Assembly (NCBI GenBank): GCA_001910725.1 | Contig: MJGA01000006.1 | Location: forward strand, 744,001-808,000 | DNA length: 64,000 nt | From: Phanerodontia chrysosporium | Lineage: Eukaryota; Basidiomycota; Agaricomycetes; Polyporales; Phanerochaetaceae | Reading direction: 5' to 3' | Notes under the pieces: generated by a model | Told to the model about the DNA's origin: nothing | The model's input: only the letters and a program-made list of their open reading frames with translations | Database searches by the model: none | Shown: positions 11,365-23,118 of the stretch, one piece after another | Numbering within the stretch: the first letter of the stretch is position 1 | Layout: each line of letters starts with the position of its first letter | Program-made: the position numbers and the translations under genes

Positions 11365-12986
11365 TCAATGTAAGTCATCTTCAACCACCTGGCTCTGGCT
11401 TCTCTGACCTGCTGCAGTAGTCGCGCTGCATCGTTCGCGATCATACAAACTGCTGCAAAGTCTAGTTCTCTCTTTCCTTGGGTATGACGACTTGTATTCG
11501 TAAAGCCCGGTGAGGCCAATGAACGATCCGACTCGATAGACTCGTTGCAAGGGTTCGTTCTGGGTAAAGAATCGCTCGGTTCAAGTTGAAGTCGTTCTGG
11601 TTGGCGTCGCATCTCGTATCGGTTCTGTGGCAGGGAAGACCACGCCGACCGCCTGTAATTAACAGCTCCAAAGACCGGCTTACGCACCTGCCCCGTCTCC
11701 CTCGAATCCGAACCCTAATGGCCCGACCACTCAGAACGTGCAGCGGCCATAGTTTGCTGAGCGACAGCAAGTGGAAGCTGATAAGTCCCGCCGACTTGTT
11801 CGCGGCACTGGTTCGAGAGCGCTCTGGCGCTCCCAGTCGCGCGCAACACAACTGCGTCTCGCTCCACCTCAAACCTGCTCATCATCGACCATCCTGCATG
11901 AACCGTCAGGCCTCCAGGCTCCAGGCTTCAGGCTTCAGCACTCATCCCATACCGTCGGCTCGAGTTTGTATCAGCTGGGACCAGTGGGACTGTCCTGAGC
12001 TGGCCGAGGTTTTTTTTGGTGGCTCTGGGGCTCTGGGCCTCATCCCCGCAGTGTCCTCTTCCTCTCCATATCCTAGGGTCTTGTCCTAGACCGCCCGGAC
12101 GTCCGCTCGCTTTGATGCCCATTTTTCGGCCTTGCGCTCGACGCGTCGTCCACTATTGAGCTCTCGACGGCTTAGAGTTTCTTCGCTCAACCCTTGCCGA
12201 AATGCCAGCACCGCGCTCTGAGCCCTTCGAACTCTGCGTGTCGCAACAGTCGCCTTATAGACCTACTTTTGCTCGTTGACGCAATTGGACCGCCGGCCAC
12301 GGCATCACGGTGGACGCTTAACGAACTTAACCCGCAAACACGAGGCCGAACCTTTCCGATCTCGCTGACCGTCTTCACCAATGCTAGTGTCTCTCACCGA
12401 ACGCACTTCGGCCCCTATAGCGGGCGCATGCCAGCTGCGCTGGGATTGCGAGCCCCTATCAGTCTCACTACTCCGCCGGCCTGGGCCTCCGAGGCAAGAC
12501 GAACTGCGGGCCAACGTGGCCACCCTGAGCGGCTGTGCCAGTGCTCTCCTCTGTGTTCTCCTCAGTGGCTCTACCCCGGACTTCCCGCGGAGCAGAGGAA
12601 TCATCATCCCCATTGACGTGCCATTGGCCAACTGCTGCTAGCGTGGGCGCGGCCGACAGCGTGTCGACTTTGCGGTCCAACACAGAGCCTGATAAGCCCA
12701 GCAAGAAAACTCGGCGTCTGGCCGTTTGGCGTCGTTGCCACTGTACTTGAGCCCACTCGTTGCCTTTGGTCATCCTGAGTCTGCTGCGAAAACCTGGAGC
12801 TTTCGGCCATGTTGAATCCTGCAGGTGCGCGTGGAGAAGCTTTCTACTGACGTAGCCTGAAGCACCAGAGACACTGACATTGTATGTGGATCGTCACCGT
12901 CTGTCATCTCCCACTGACTCCGTGCAACGTCCATTCGACCTTCGCAAGCACCCTCTGTAGCGGAAGAGCAAGAGCAAGAGCAGGCC
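11365..12986. other. Intergenic, no gene seen
   Basis: About 1.6 kb separates the F-box-like and BTB-like genes. All ORFs are short and lack motifs. A long CT-rich stretch around 11860-12120 and a run of eight T at 12010-12017 are the only features. It probably holds the promoter and leader of the BTB-like gene. Confidence 0.45.
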
Positions 12987-13903
12987 GTGACGGTCTCGGT
13001 GACCTTCCAACCTAACAACAACCTCCTTCCCACTCCGCCCGACATGGTCGTGTTGTCTACAGACAGGGTCTTCTTCTACGTCCATTCAGACTTCCTGCAA
13101 CAGCACTCTAGGAACAACTTCAACTATCTACTTCCAGCAATGGCTAACGAGGCCGAAGCCGAGCATCAACCTCCCGTGCTACCGGTTCGCGAGGGCTCAC
13201 AGGTCATGAACGTGATCCTGCACACCATCTACGGCCTGCCATGCGAACAATTTAACCCATCGAACGGCACGCTGGCTGCGGCGGTCGTGGGCCTAGACGA
13301 ATACGGCGTCCCCTTCGATGTGCACCTCGCTCCCGGGACCCCGCTGTTCGCGCTGCTCTCCGCCCGCACGCCCGCAAACCCCCTCTTCATGTATACGCTC
13401 GCCGGACGGTTCAACCTGTACGAGCTCGCGGTGCACGCGTCGCCCTTTCTGCTCAGCATGAAGCCGACCGACATCCCGGAAGCGTACGCGGACCACATGG
13501 GCCCCGTGTACCTCCAGCGCCTGCTTGCGCTCCGCGAGCAGCGCCTGCAGGCCCTCAAAGACATCCTCAGCGAGCTGCCCCCAGGTCATCCCGCGCTGGA
13601 CAGCTGCGGCGCAGAGTCCCAGACGCGGCTCGCCACGGCGTGGCAGCTGACCGCAGCGTATGTTCTCTGGGGGGAAAGGCCGGTGAGCGGGAACTGTGGT
13701 CACGTTGGCGTCGCCTGCTGTGCTGACGTCTGCGTGTAGAGCTGACGGGGACGTCTTTGGAAGTGACGTTCGAGCGGGTGGGTACGAGTATCACATGCGA
13801 TGCATGCAAGATCGTCTTCGATCAGCACCTGGCGCGGGTGATTCAGAGATGGGGCAGGTTAAGGTGCGAGCACCATCCCCTGCGAAACGCAAGCGTCGGT
13901 TGA
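12987..13903 (+). CDS. BTB/POZ-like protein, 285 aa
   Basis: Exon 1 is 12987-13682 and exon 2 is 13742-13903; the intron uses donor GTGAGC and acceptor TAGAG, and the sum is 858 nt in frame. The N-terminal part has the BTB-like pattern seen in many basidiomycete proteins: PPDMVVLSTDRVFFYVHSDFL, then LPVREGSQVMNVILHTIYGL. Helical repeats follow (LFMYTLAGRFNLYELAVHA). Exon 2 has a CDACK motif and a second Cys-His pair (RCEHH), suggesting a small zinc-binding end. Such proteins are thought to be adaptors, possibly for Cullin-3 ligases, but no partner can be named here. The choice of the later AG as acceptor is forced by frame, since the earlier one gives an immediate stop. Confidence 0.75.
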
Positions 13904-14469
13904 ATGTTCTTCTGCCGCAGAATACGATCTGATGATGAGGGTCAGAGAGACATGACTGACGAAGCTGAGTCATGACAATAGTTGGGACGGGAAAATGTGC
14001 GGCTCGCTCTATATGTCTATGTATACCAATTGAATGTGAATAGTGAAGTTCGTGCCACCCAGGGAGAGGCTGCTCGTCCGCTAACCTTCGGTCACGCTTT
14101 GGCCTCGCAAGGTCGTAAGTACTCTACCCTGATTCGAGCAGTGCCAGTCTACATACCACTACCGCAGCATCACATCTGGCAGTTCATCGATCCAGCTGTA
14201 AGGGTGTGATGGTGATTCGCATCGTACCGGAGACTTTGACACATGCGCGGCTTTCGAGACACGGATGTATCGCGACCAGCATTAACGGTCGACTAGCGGT
14301 AACTTCGGCGAACGCGGCTTGCTTATGAAACAGACTCCGGTCTGTCGCCGTGCGCTCTGGTTGGCCTTGGTGTGCTCTTGAAACGGATTGTGCACAATCA
14401 TCTCTCCCTCATGCATTTCACACTCGTCACAAGCTTCGCAGACGTGGACGAACCGCAACTACTGCCTCT
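13904..14469. other. Intergenic between BTB-like gene and hydrolase
   Basis: This 570-bp stretch holds the 3' region of the BTB-like gene and the upstream region of the hydrolase. No gene or clear regulatory motif was seen. Confidence 0.45.
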
Positions 14470-15709
14470 ATGCCAACGGCACCTGTCGACAAAGAGGGCA
14501 CAGTCCTTTACTACGAGGACTCAGGGGCCCCAGAAGGCTCTTCCACATACCTCACCGTGGTCCTGGTCCATGGCCTCCTGTTTCACGGAAGTAAGGACCT
14601 TGCACAGCAGTGTCTCCCTGAACTCATGTCTAGTAACTAGGAATATGGCAGCGTCTCTTCCCCCATGCAGATCGCAACGACCTACGCTTAGTCTGCGTAA
14701 ACCACCGTGACTATCCCGGCTCGACTCCGTTCACTGCGGCAGAGCTGGAGATCTTTCAAGGCGGAGACACCGCACAACAGGCGGAACAGGTGAAGGCCCT
14801 AGGGGCGCAAATTGCGGCATTTATGGAGCGCTTTGCGAGGATACACAACATCCCGAAGATGGGCAGTGTGGCTGGGAAAAGGGTGGGTGGTATGGCATTG
14901 GTGACATGGTCAATGGGTGGCGGCACGGCAATGTCACTTCTGGCAATGCCGAGTCTCTGCCAAAGGACACCACCACGCTACTGTCCCAATACCTACGTAC
15001 AGTTGTGTTGTTGGGTAAGCACATCTATTCGTTCAAGCGTGTTTGAGAACCAACGAGCTGCCACAGACGTCGCCAGCGGCACCAGCTGTGGTCAAATGCC
15101 GCCACAGGAGGCGTACCATCCATTTCGCGACCCCACGCTGAGCCTCGAGGAGAAGATCGAGCGCGGAGAGTCCTGGATCTCGGCGTACTTCACGAAGGTG
15201 CACGACCTTGACGCGGTCACACCGGAGGCCCTCGCCGCGCGCACCGCACAACACGACACGCACTCGCACCCACCTGGCACCTTGCACAAGCTTCCCACGG
15301 CCTTGCGCATGACGCGTGACGAGCTTAATGCCCTCGTCGACCGCGCGGCGCTCGTACGCTCGAGCCTGCCGTTCCTGCGAGTGCACTCGTCAGTCTTCCG
15401 AGCCAACTTTGAACGCGCGCTGTTCAACACGGGTTGTGTGCTGCCCAGCGTGAAGGTCCTGGTTGTGTGGTGCGATGAGACCTTCGTGGATCCAATGTGG
15501 GCGGCGAAAATCATCTCGGATGCGCTGAAGGGCCTGCATCCGACGGAGGATACCATAGAGAGGTGGAAATGCACTGTCTGCGAGGTTGTAATCACTTCGT
15601 GAGTATAATTATCACATTTGCGTCTCACTTTGCCTTGATCACTTCGTTTTGCCAGCCACATTGGGATGAACCCGAGCGTATTATCGAGCTCCTCGTTACC
15701 AAGATCTGA
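14470..15709 (+). CDS. Alpha/beta hydrolase, frameshifted at two points
   Basis: Exons are 14470-14590, 14641-15014, 15067-15598 and 15656-15709. The fold's marks are present: VVLVHGLLFHG near the N-terminus (oxyanion hole), TWSMGGGTAMSLL (nucleophile elbow with the catalytic serine), VWCDETFVDP (likely acid) and GCNHF followed by HWDEPE (catalytic histidine). The frame breaks at about 14942, where one base seems missing before GGC, and again at about 15566-15568 in an AAA run. Adding one base at each point gives a continuous product of about 360 residues. Substrate and pathway are unknown. Upstream is a BTB-like gene and downstream, on the other strand, an SDR. Confidence 0.75.
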
Positions 15710-15886
15710 TATGCTTGCTAAGCTAGCTGCGCATCCGAATGTCGGCTAACTTCACTGCCGTCACTTTGCCTAGTCATGACATAGGAAGCATCTGGCTTCG
15801 ATTGATTGCTCTCGATTACATCTGTCAGCCTGTCAAATGTGTAAAACAACAGAGTCCCAAGCTACAAGCTCCTGTAGAGGAACTAT

Positions 15887-16906
15887 CTATGCATCCTCCT
15901 GAAGACTATCCGACCATTTGTCGGACGCGTCCAGATCCGCCACGAGCTTCTTCTGCTTCTCCCTTACCCTGCTGATGCAATCGTCCCCATGAATATCCTC
16001 AGCGGTAGCTGGTCGTACGTGGAGACCTCGTATATCATTCGCACGCCCTTTTCGACGTCGCCAAGGCGGAAAGGTCGGCTGGCATCCCAGACCTTGTCCA
16101 GGCCCCCACGAATGAACTTCACCATCTCCACTGATGCGTACGCAGGGTGGACGGGGAAGACAGGAGACTTGGCCGCGATCGAGCTCCGGAAGAAACCTGG
16201 AGCCAAGATGCAGACCTAGCGGTGATATGAGCGGGGATCATCAAACCGTAGGAACAGCCGCTCACCTTAATGTTCCAGGCGGGGTCAACTTCGAGTGCCA
16301 GAGCCTCGGTGAGGCCCTCGAGCGCTGCAATGCCAGTCAGCACCAGCTCTAGCAGAAAGAGAGCCTGCGTACCGTGCTTCACGGCATTGTAGTAGCCCAT
16401 TGACGCCGCAGACATGTGGCCCGAGTTGGAGCTCATCGTGAAGAGGATGCCGCCGGCTCCCGCAGGGTTCTCTTCGCGGAAGAAGCGAACGGCCTCCTTG
16501 CTGACGGTTGTCGCGCCCCAGAAATTCACCTCCATGAGGCGGCGCGCCTCAGCCTCGGGAACGCCCTCGACTTCGCCCGTGAGGCAATATCCAGCATTGT
16601 TGAATACGACGTCGACGCGGCCGAAACGCTCCTTTGCAGCGCTGAAGGCGCTCACGACTTCCTCTGGGTGGGTCACGTCGACCTTGACGACAAGAAGCGC
16701 ATCTGACGGGTATTGGCTAGCGAGCTCTGCGATGTCGGAGGGCTTGCGTAGCGTCGCCACGACCTTGTCACCCTTCTCGAGGGCCAGTCGGCAAATAGAG
16801 AGCCCAAAGCCGGACGAGGAGCCGGTCACTGCATACACCACGTGTGAGATTTGAAGGAACAATGGGCTACGAACGACTAACCGAGCCAAACCCTAGGTGA
16901 GTTCAT
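15887..16906 (-). CDS. Short-chain dehydrogenase/reductase 1 (one frameshift)
   Basis: Exons on the minus strand are 16906-16882, 16828-16373, 16324-16266 and 16215-15887. The start MNSPRVWLVTGSSSGFG carries the NAD(P)-binding TGxxxGxG motif. NNAGY, a serine in TMSSNSGH and the catalytic YNAVK follow. Exon sizes (25, 456, 59) equal those of SDR2 next door, so this is a tandem duplicate. Its last exon is 329 nt against 330 in SDR2: one base is missing in the GGGG run at 15985-15988. The raw frame therefore stops at 15964-15966, while the shifted frame goes on to a tail with DLDASDKW and TAG at 15887-15889. The substrate is unknown. Confidence 0.85.
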
Positions 16907-17922
16907 AGTGCTGTGTTCGCTGCTGGCCTAAGATCTTCCTCCGGAAGGCGTCAGTACTCTCTTCAGCTTATGTATTCACGCATCGACGGTAGACGCTGTT
17001 GTGCGCGGGCCCCGGATATAACCCTAAGGCTACGGTAGCCTATCCGGCCGTGCACGTCGGATGTGTGCTGGGAAAGTATCAGTTCCACACATCCAAACGA
17101 TTCCCCATCTTGGGGCCGCGTCAACCCCAAGAGTGCTGGCTGCCATCGGCATAAGGAGAATGACAGCCCATTGAGAATACCACGACCATCATGGGCCTGT
17201 CCTAAATCTGATCTTTGTTCAAAGAGGGCAGAAAGAGTAGTGATCTGGAGAGCCCGTTTCCCCCATCGTGGGGGAAACGCCCTGGGGTATGTCCTAAAAG
17301 GCGCCAGGGCGAGGGAACCGCTTCGGAGATGACGTTAAGACCATGTACCTTCGGCAGGGAACAGACTTTGCTGACCCTCGATCGGCTGCAGACAGCTGTA
17401 GACGTTCTGCGACTGGGTTGACGGCGCGGAGCGATGTACACGCCGCCACGAGTCTTCTGCGGCCCTGGGTACCTGCGTGAGTTAATCGACCAAAAAAAAT
17501 TCAAAGTAGCTCACTCACCTTTCCGAGGTGCAAGTATTTCGTCCGCTCGGGTCAGAGTGGTCGCGCTAATTTTCGACATTATGGCCTTCGAGGATCGTTT
17601 CGCTCAAGACCGGCCCTGGAGGCGGAGTAACAAGCATGGAGACTAGGTGCTATCCATAGAGTGTCACTCGCTACCATCTCTGAGAGGACAGCATTACAGT
17701 ACGTGCTGATAGTTCGATAGCAAGAGAATGTGGGGACACGCAGACGTGACGTTACGAACATCATCACGACGTGTTACTGATCGTAACCCTGGGTCACGCG
17801 TTCGAGCGGCACACTGACACCTTTTCTCTTCTCGTTCTACAGCATTTTCCTCTTCTCACAGCATGCTCAACGACGTTACATTACAGTGAGCGTAGGTGAT
17901 TGTGACTGTGGCAAAAGCATCC
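16907..17922. other. Intergenic between the two SDR genes
   Basis: About 1 kb with no gene. It should hold the promoter of SDR1 (right of 16906) and the 3' end of SDR2. A near-palindromic pair of CCCATCGTGGGGGAAA-like words lies around 17255-17280. Confidence 0.45.
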
Positions 17923-18940
17923 TCATACATCCTCCAGTAGACTCTCAGCCCACTTCTGCGACGCGTCCATGTCCGCAACAACCTTCTTATAATGTTCCTT
18001 AATCCGTTGCACGCCGTCGGCACCGAGGAATACCCTCAGTGGTGGATGCTCGAGTGTGGACACCTCGTATATGGCCGCCGCAGCCTTGTCGACATCGCCC
18101 AAACGCATCAAGCGGCGCTCATCGAACATGTTCTTGATATACTCGCGGATCTTCTTTGGAAGTTCCAGCTCAGAGTACGCGGGCGGAATGGGTGCGCTTT
18201 TCGCCTTCGACGTGAGCTCTGTGCGGAAACCGCCCGGGGTGATGAGACATATCTATGCGCCGTCAGCCCAGCCAACTAGGCCGCGGCACGCTGCACGCAC
18301 CTTGATATTCCACTTGGGGTCGACTTCCCAGACAAGAGCTTCCGTGATGGCCTCCAGGGCTACACAGAGGGGTCAGCAATGGCTCTGGAAAGCCGCACCA
18401 CGGCTCACCATGTTTTGATGCGTTGTAGTAAGGCATGCCCGGGTAAGTGCAATGCGCAGAGTCAGAGCTGACCGTGAGCAGGAGACCGCCGGCCTCGGGC
18501 GGGTTGTCCTCACGGAAGAACCTCACAGCCTCCCTGCTGACGGCCATCCCGCCCCAGAAATTCACCTCCATGACACGACGCGCATCCTCGTCGGGTATGC
18601 CCTCCACCTCTCCGATGACAGTGCACCCAGCGTTGTTGAGGACAACGTCGACGCACCCAAAGCGCTCCTTCGCCACGCGGAACGCGTCAACAACCTCGGC
18701 AGGGTTCGTCACGTCTAGCTTCGTGGCGAGGAGAGCGTCGGACGCGTGTGCGTTGGCTAGGCTGTCGAGGTCCTCCGGTCTGCGCAGCGTCGCGACGACC
18801 TTGTCTCCTTTTGCGAGAGCGTGTGCGCACACTGCCCGTCCGAAGCCGGAAGATGCGCCGGTTACTGGAAGGGGTCAGCACGTTCAACAGTACCAGGCAA
18901 GTACTCAACCCCAACCTAGCCATACTCGCGGTGTGCTCAT
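17923..18940 (-). CDS. Short-chain dehydrogenase/reductase 2, 289 aa
   Basis: Exons are 18940-18916, 18864-18409, 18359-18301 and 18252-17923, summing to 870 nt in exact frame. The start MSTPRVWLVTGASSGFG has the TGxxxGxG cofactor motif. NNAG, the serine in TVSSDSAH and the catalytic YNASK are all present, so the enzyme should be active. It belongs to the classical SDR group common in basidiomycetes, with the C-terminal helix DMDASQKWAESLLEDV. It is the intact partner of SDR1 and serves as a template for it. A TATAAAA box lies about 60 nt upstream. The substrate cannot be told from sequence. Confidence 0.92.
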
Positions 18941-19001
18941 GACAATACAGGGGGCAGAAAACGTCTTGGAAATAGCGCTGCGAGTGTCTCCGTCCTTCGC
19001 G

Positions 19002-19008
19002 TTTTATA
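19002..19008 (-). promoter_or_regulatory. TATA box of SDR2
   Basis: On the minus strand the sequence reads TATAAAA, 62 nt upstream of the SDR2 start codon. This is a fitting place for a core promoter with a short leader. Confidence 0.55.
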
Positions 19009-19009
19009 G

Positions 19010-20652
19010 AATCTCGGGACCGCCCGATGCCCATTGCACCGCATAGAAAAGCGATTGCATCCCTTCTGCGGACATGGGGGAGCGCGATCAACCGGCGAAC
19101 CGCGGCCAGGGGATGCGGCTGGGCTTCGTTCGCCTGAAACAAGCTTGATGAAAGCGCCACGAGCACGATCCCGGCGTACAGCTTTCTATCTATGCCAGAA
19201 ACCATGTCAACACGCTGCGTTCCGTATGAGGACACCGCTCGTCATCATGTTAGGAGGGGAATGGCTTAGCATGACGCGCACTGGACGCACGACGCTCGTG
19301 TTGTCATCAAGAGTACTGGGAGAAGTAGGCGGCATGAACCCAGTATGGTCTCAACGTTAACGAATTTCTCCCTTGGCGTTCTAGTAAAGAAGAGATACCA
19401 GACAAAGTCACGAATAAGTCTCTTCTATAGGACAGACTCAACCTCTCGCTACCTGAGTGGCAAAAGTCCGAACGCTGTTACTACGGCGATGGATGGTGTT
19501 GCGCTGGCCTAGTGGCGCTCGCTGGGCTTTGCTTTCTGTGTATCCTCGGGCTGTAAGGTACTGCTGTTGTCACTGCCAAATACCTTGCGATTTGTTGTCG
19601 GAGTCGCAATGTGTGGTGCATCGAGTAACGAAGTCGTACTAGAGCTTCACCGACATGTCATTTGCCATACTCGGCGACTAAGTCGGCGGCATCACGAGAC
19701 AAACCAAGTCAGGTGCCTGGGTTATGGAGCATGCCTCTCTTCCGTAATTTAGGAGGCTGGCTAGCGAGATTAGGATTAGGCGTCGTGACATGTGCAGTCT
19801 CGCGGAGGAGCGACCCTTGTTTCGCACCCTGAACGGATTCTCTTTTATTCAGCTTCGAATTGCGTTAACACTCTACTTCTCCGTAAACTCTGGGTACTGG
19901 TACGCTTAAGCTTAAGGAATCAGGATGGAATTGCCCGGAACATGTTCTAGCAGACTCCGTCATCCACCATGAAGCTAAATTTGACAACAGGCTACTTAAT
20001 CGATTTGGCTGTCCATCATAGACTCTCAGAAACAGTTCACCACGACAGTGGACGTTTGTTGCGGCCGAGATCGCCAAAGCCACTCGAGTAGTAGTCTCCA
20101 CAAATCTAAGCCCCGTACGTAGCTTCTGTACGCTGTGTCTGAGGTGGATGGACCCGCTGAACAGCACAATGATCTGTATCTTGTCGATTGTTATATCTTC
20201 GAGATAACAATGAAGATGTCGATGTGCTATCTTGCGTTCTCAGGGCTTTTGACAGATGAATCAGGGGCTCGCAGCTCGTCCGCGGGAACGCTTGCCACGG
20301 GATGGCCTGGGATTGGGTGAAGTGCAAGCACATGTGTCCAAGTTTGCATTTTGCGTCTACTACTGACTGTCCGAATTCTGGTAACCGATGGACCGTGGCT
20401 GTAGGTCGCCGAAAGGCTGAGAGAGGGCAGTCACCGGGAGAGTGTGTCCGGTGTCCCGCGGGACCCGAGACAGGCCGTGCAATGATCGCTGCGCTTTGGG
20501 CCCGACGCTTGAACCAATCCCCTTTGCTCCAACTCTGCCCCAGTGCCCGGCCGCTGGTCTCTACGCTCTCTTTCTCTCTTTTATCTGTGCGCGACGACAC
20601 ATACTGGAGACTGTTCATACCCCAACATCCCACACACAGCCCTAATCTTGCA
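19010..20652. other. Intergenic, no gene seen
   Basis: This 1.6-kb stretch lies between the divergent SDR2 and the secreted-protein gene, so both promoters are expected here. ORFs are short and without motifs. A CT-rich run at 20570-20590 close to the downstream gene may mark its transcription start. Confidence 0.45.
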
Positions 20653-21677
20653 ATGTACCGCTCCTTCTCAGCCTGGCTATTCGCACTCACCTTGGCTCTG
20701 CTCGTCCGCTCTTCCCCAGTTGCCGGCTATGACGAGCAGATCGTGGTCTCTCTCGCAGACACAGCTGATAAACCCGACTATGACTATCGCAATGGAGAGC
20801 TTCCTCCTACAGAGAATACAGAGGGGTGGATAGACCCCCGTCTCAACGGCGGGCGGTTCATTGACGTGTGTATTGCCCCCGTTGCCTGACTTAACCATGC
20901 TTATGCTGTTCTAGTTTACGACGCGACGACTCGGAGAACCATTGAACATTATTATCTCTGCGCTCTCCGACCCCTACGTGCTCGAGGAGGCAGGCTTCCG
21001 CGAGTATGCTCAGTGAGTGCTCATTCATCGCCTGAGGCGAACGCGATGTCAACTCGCGGACAGGTCTATCGGTTTTGCAGGCGAGTGCATGGGCCTTCAC
21101 TACGGCAATATCCACAACGCAGATTTGGGCGACGGGCTTGGCCGCAAGCCCGAACACATGCTTGTGCGGCAGCACTACTTCCCTATTGCCGGGACGTGCT
21201 GGGAGAGCGTGCGTGGCGGGCACCATTTTCGCGCGTGGCGGCAGAACGGAACGCTGGCAAACAGCGGCGCGTGGTTCATCGGGTGCGTTACGCCGTGTGT
21301 CCTCCGCTTGTGCACAGCCCTGACGCCGCCTCCGCCCCCTGGCAGCGCGTCCAAGGAAAAGGTGTGTTGCTCCGCGCAACGCCCGCATGTCTGCCCCTGA
21401 CCGCGTGCATAGGACTCCTCTAGGAACCACCGTATCGACGAGGATGGTTACAACATTGGCCGTGACTTCTTTGTCGAGCGCGCTACAGCCGGAAGCCACT
21501 GGCGGGGCAAGTGGTGGAGGGCTGAGGTTGAGTGGCGCCATGGACTGATGCCTCGGGGTAGACGCGGTGCGTAGCTTTGTCTCGGCATACCCTTCATCTT
21601 ATCAATGCGCGACAGGCATCAACCACGGCATCCCTGTCGATGGGCGCGTCGCCGTGCTTACCATCACTCGCCTTTAA
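20653..21677 (+). CDS. Secreted protein of unknown function, 250 aa
   Basis: Six exons (20653-20865, 20915-21012, 21064-21282, 21346-21361, 21413-21557 and 21616-21677) sum to 753 nt in exact frame. The start MYRSFSAWLFALTLALLVRSSPVAG is a clear signal peptide. The mature protein has the phrases LNIIISALSDPYVL, SIGFAGECMGLHYGN, GTCWESVRGGHHFR, NGTLANSGAWF, EDGYNIGRDFFVE and GINHGIPVDGRVAVLT. I believe this is a conserved but unnamed basidiomycete family; no catalytic motif is evident to me. Exon 4 is only 16 nt. Two cysteines (GEC and GTC) may pair. The gene stands alone. Confidence 0.85.
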
Positions 21678-21679
21678 TG

Positions 21680-23070
21680 CGTATGTACTACTCGTGGCCT
21701 TCGAGCCATGCGCCATCACGACCCCTCATGACTCTGCGACGATGCTAACCTCCATTCTGGCTACTAGAGCTTGCGCTGCGCTTTCCCTTTCGTGTTGCAT
21801 TGATTAGTTGTTTGTACTTTCGCCCTTGGTTCAGTCTACCCAGGACTTCCCGGTCCTCCACCCTAGAGCTCAACACTCCCGTGTCATCTCCCCAGAAGAC
21901 TCCGGATGCTTGAGGTACTTTGTAGTGCTATATTTATTGTGTACTCCCAACCCATGCTAGCGTTAGCTCATCTGTACATAGTGTAACACCATCTGAAGTA
22001 GTGCTCAATCATCGTGTATCTTGTTCCAAAGAGACCAATGTCCATCGCGCGAGATCATCCGTGAATAGGCCCATACCCTTGGCCTGAAATATCTCCAGGG
22101 TGGTAGGTCTGGGACAGACGGTGCATCATTTGAGATATTGTGTGTCATGCTCCGAGTCGAGCTTTGCCTGACATTTAGGCAGGTTGGCGGCCAATGTTAA
22201 GTCAAGCGACTGCCGCGACGAACATTTGCACTACGGCGGCTCAAGACAGTATCTGCTTGCTTCGTCTTGTGAGACTGCCTTCTGAAGCCTTGTGTTCGTT
22301 GCCGGCCTAATCATTGAACACAGTACACCCAGACGACTCTTAAGATATGCGTTTTTAGGAATATAGACACGTGACCGCATACAGCGGGGTTTTCGTCGAG
22401 ACCGGCGCGCCTCGACTCTGAGTCGAACCATGACTGCTTCTCCAAACCTTTGAGCTAGCCTACTGTCGCGCGGACCTTGCACGTTGGAGTGAACACACTG
22501 ACGCTGCAATCTAAATTGACCAGGTATGGCGCGTAGACTGTGGTCAGTAATCGTACGCTCCGCCTCCGCTTTCTCGCTGATAGCACTTCACATCAGGAGG
22601 CGTGCCAGTCCTGCGCGCGCGTATGTGCACAGAAGCCTATAGCAATCTTGTTATCGAACACGCCCATGATTGCAGATCTCCGCGCGCATCAGCTGCGCAG
22701 GGCGCACCGTGCAACATCTTTCCAGAGTGTTGGTCATTGCCCATACGACAGCGCCCCCTCATTCCGTTTCAGTAGCGTTCGTGACGCGTCTATGTTGCGC
22801 GGATATCCAGTACACTGGTGCAGACCATCTGAGAGGTCGGCCGCTAGCTCGCCGTCGTCCGAAAGAACTTCCGCGCGCCCATGTACACATCGTACACGAG
22901 GTTCGAACGCCCGCCGGCCATGATGGAAAGCGGCTCTTTGCCCCTCGTGGGTTTCAGGTGCGGTGATTCTCTGGCGCAACGCTTCATAACGCTGAGCCGC
23001 GTCTTTTTGCATGTAGCGCCGGGATCGCAGAATACGAGCCATGGCTGACGGCACCGGACTGCGAGTTCTT
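21680..23070. other. Intergenic upstream of P450-1
   Basis: About 1.4 kb with no supported gene. It includes a perfect 15-nt inverted repeat TCGACTCTGAGTCGA at about 22412-22426, discussed and rejected as a tRNA. The region near 22730-23060 has an open minus-strand frame (106 aa) without recognisable motif. Confidence 0.45.
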
Positions 23071-23076
23071 TATATA
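23071..23076 (+). promoter_or_regulatory. TATA box of P450-1
   Basis: TATATA lies 43 nt before the chosen ATG at 23119. The paralogous P450-2 has the same element at nearly the same distance, which supports both the element and the chosen starts. Confidence 0.55.
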
Positions 23077-23118
23077 GCGGCAAGGGCTATCTGAATGAGA
23101 TTGCACACATTCTCAGCC

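Noticed and set aside
22390..22480. Minus-strand sequence with tRNA A-box (TAGCTCAAAGG) and B-box-like (GGTTCGACTCA) words
   Set aside because: The T-arm and acceptor stem do not pair at the right spacing; the apparent structure comes from a separate 15-nt inverted repeat.
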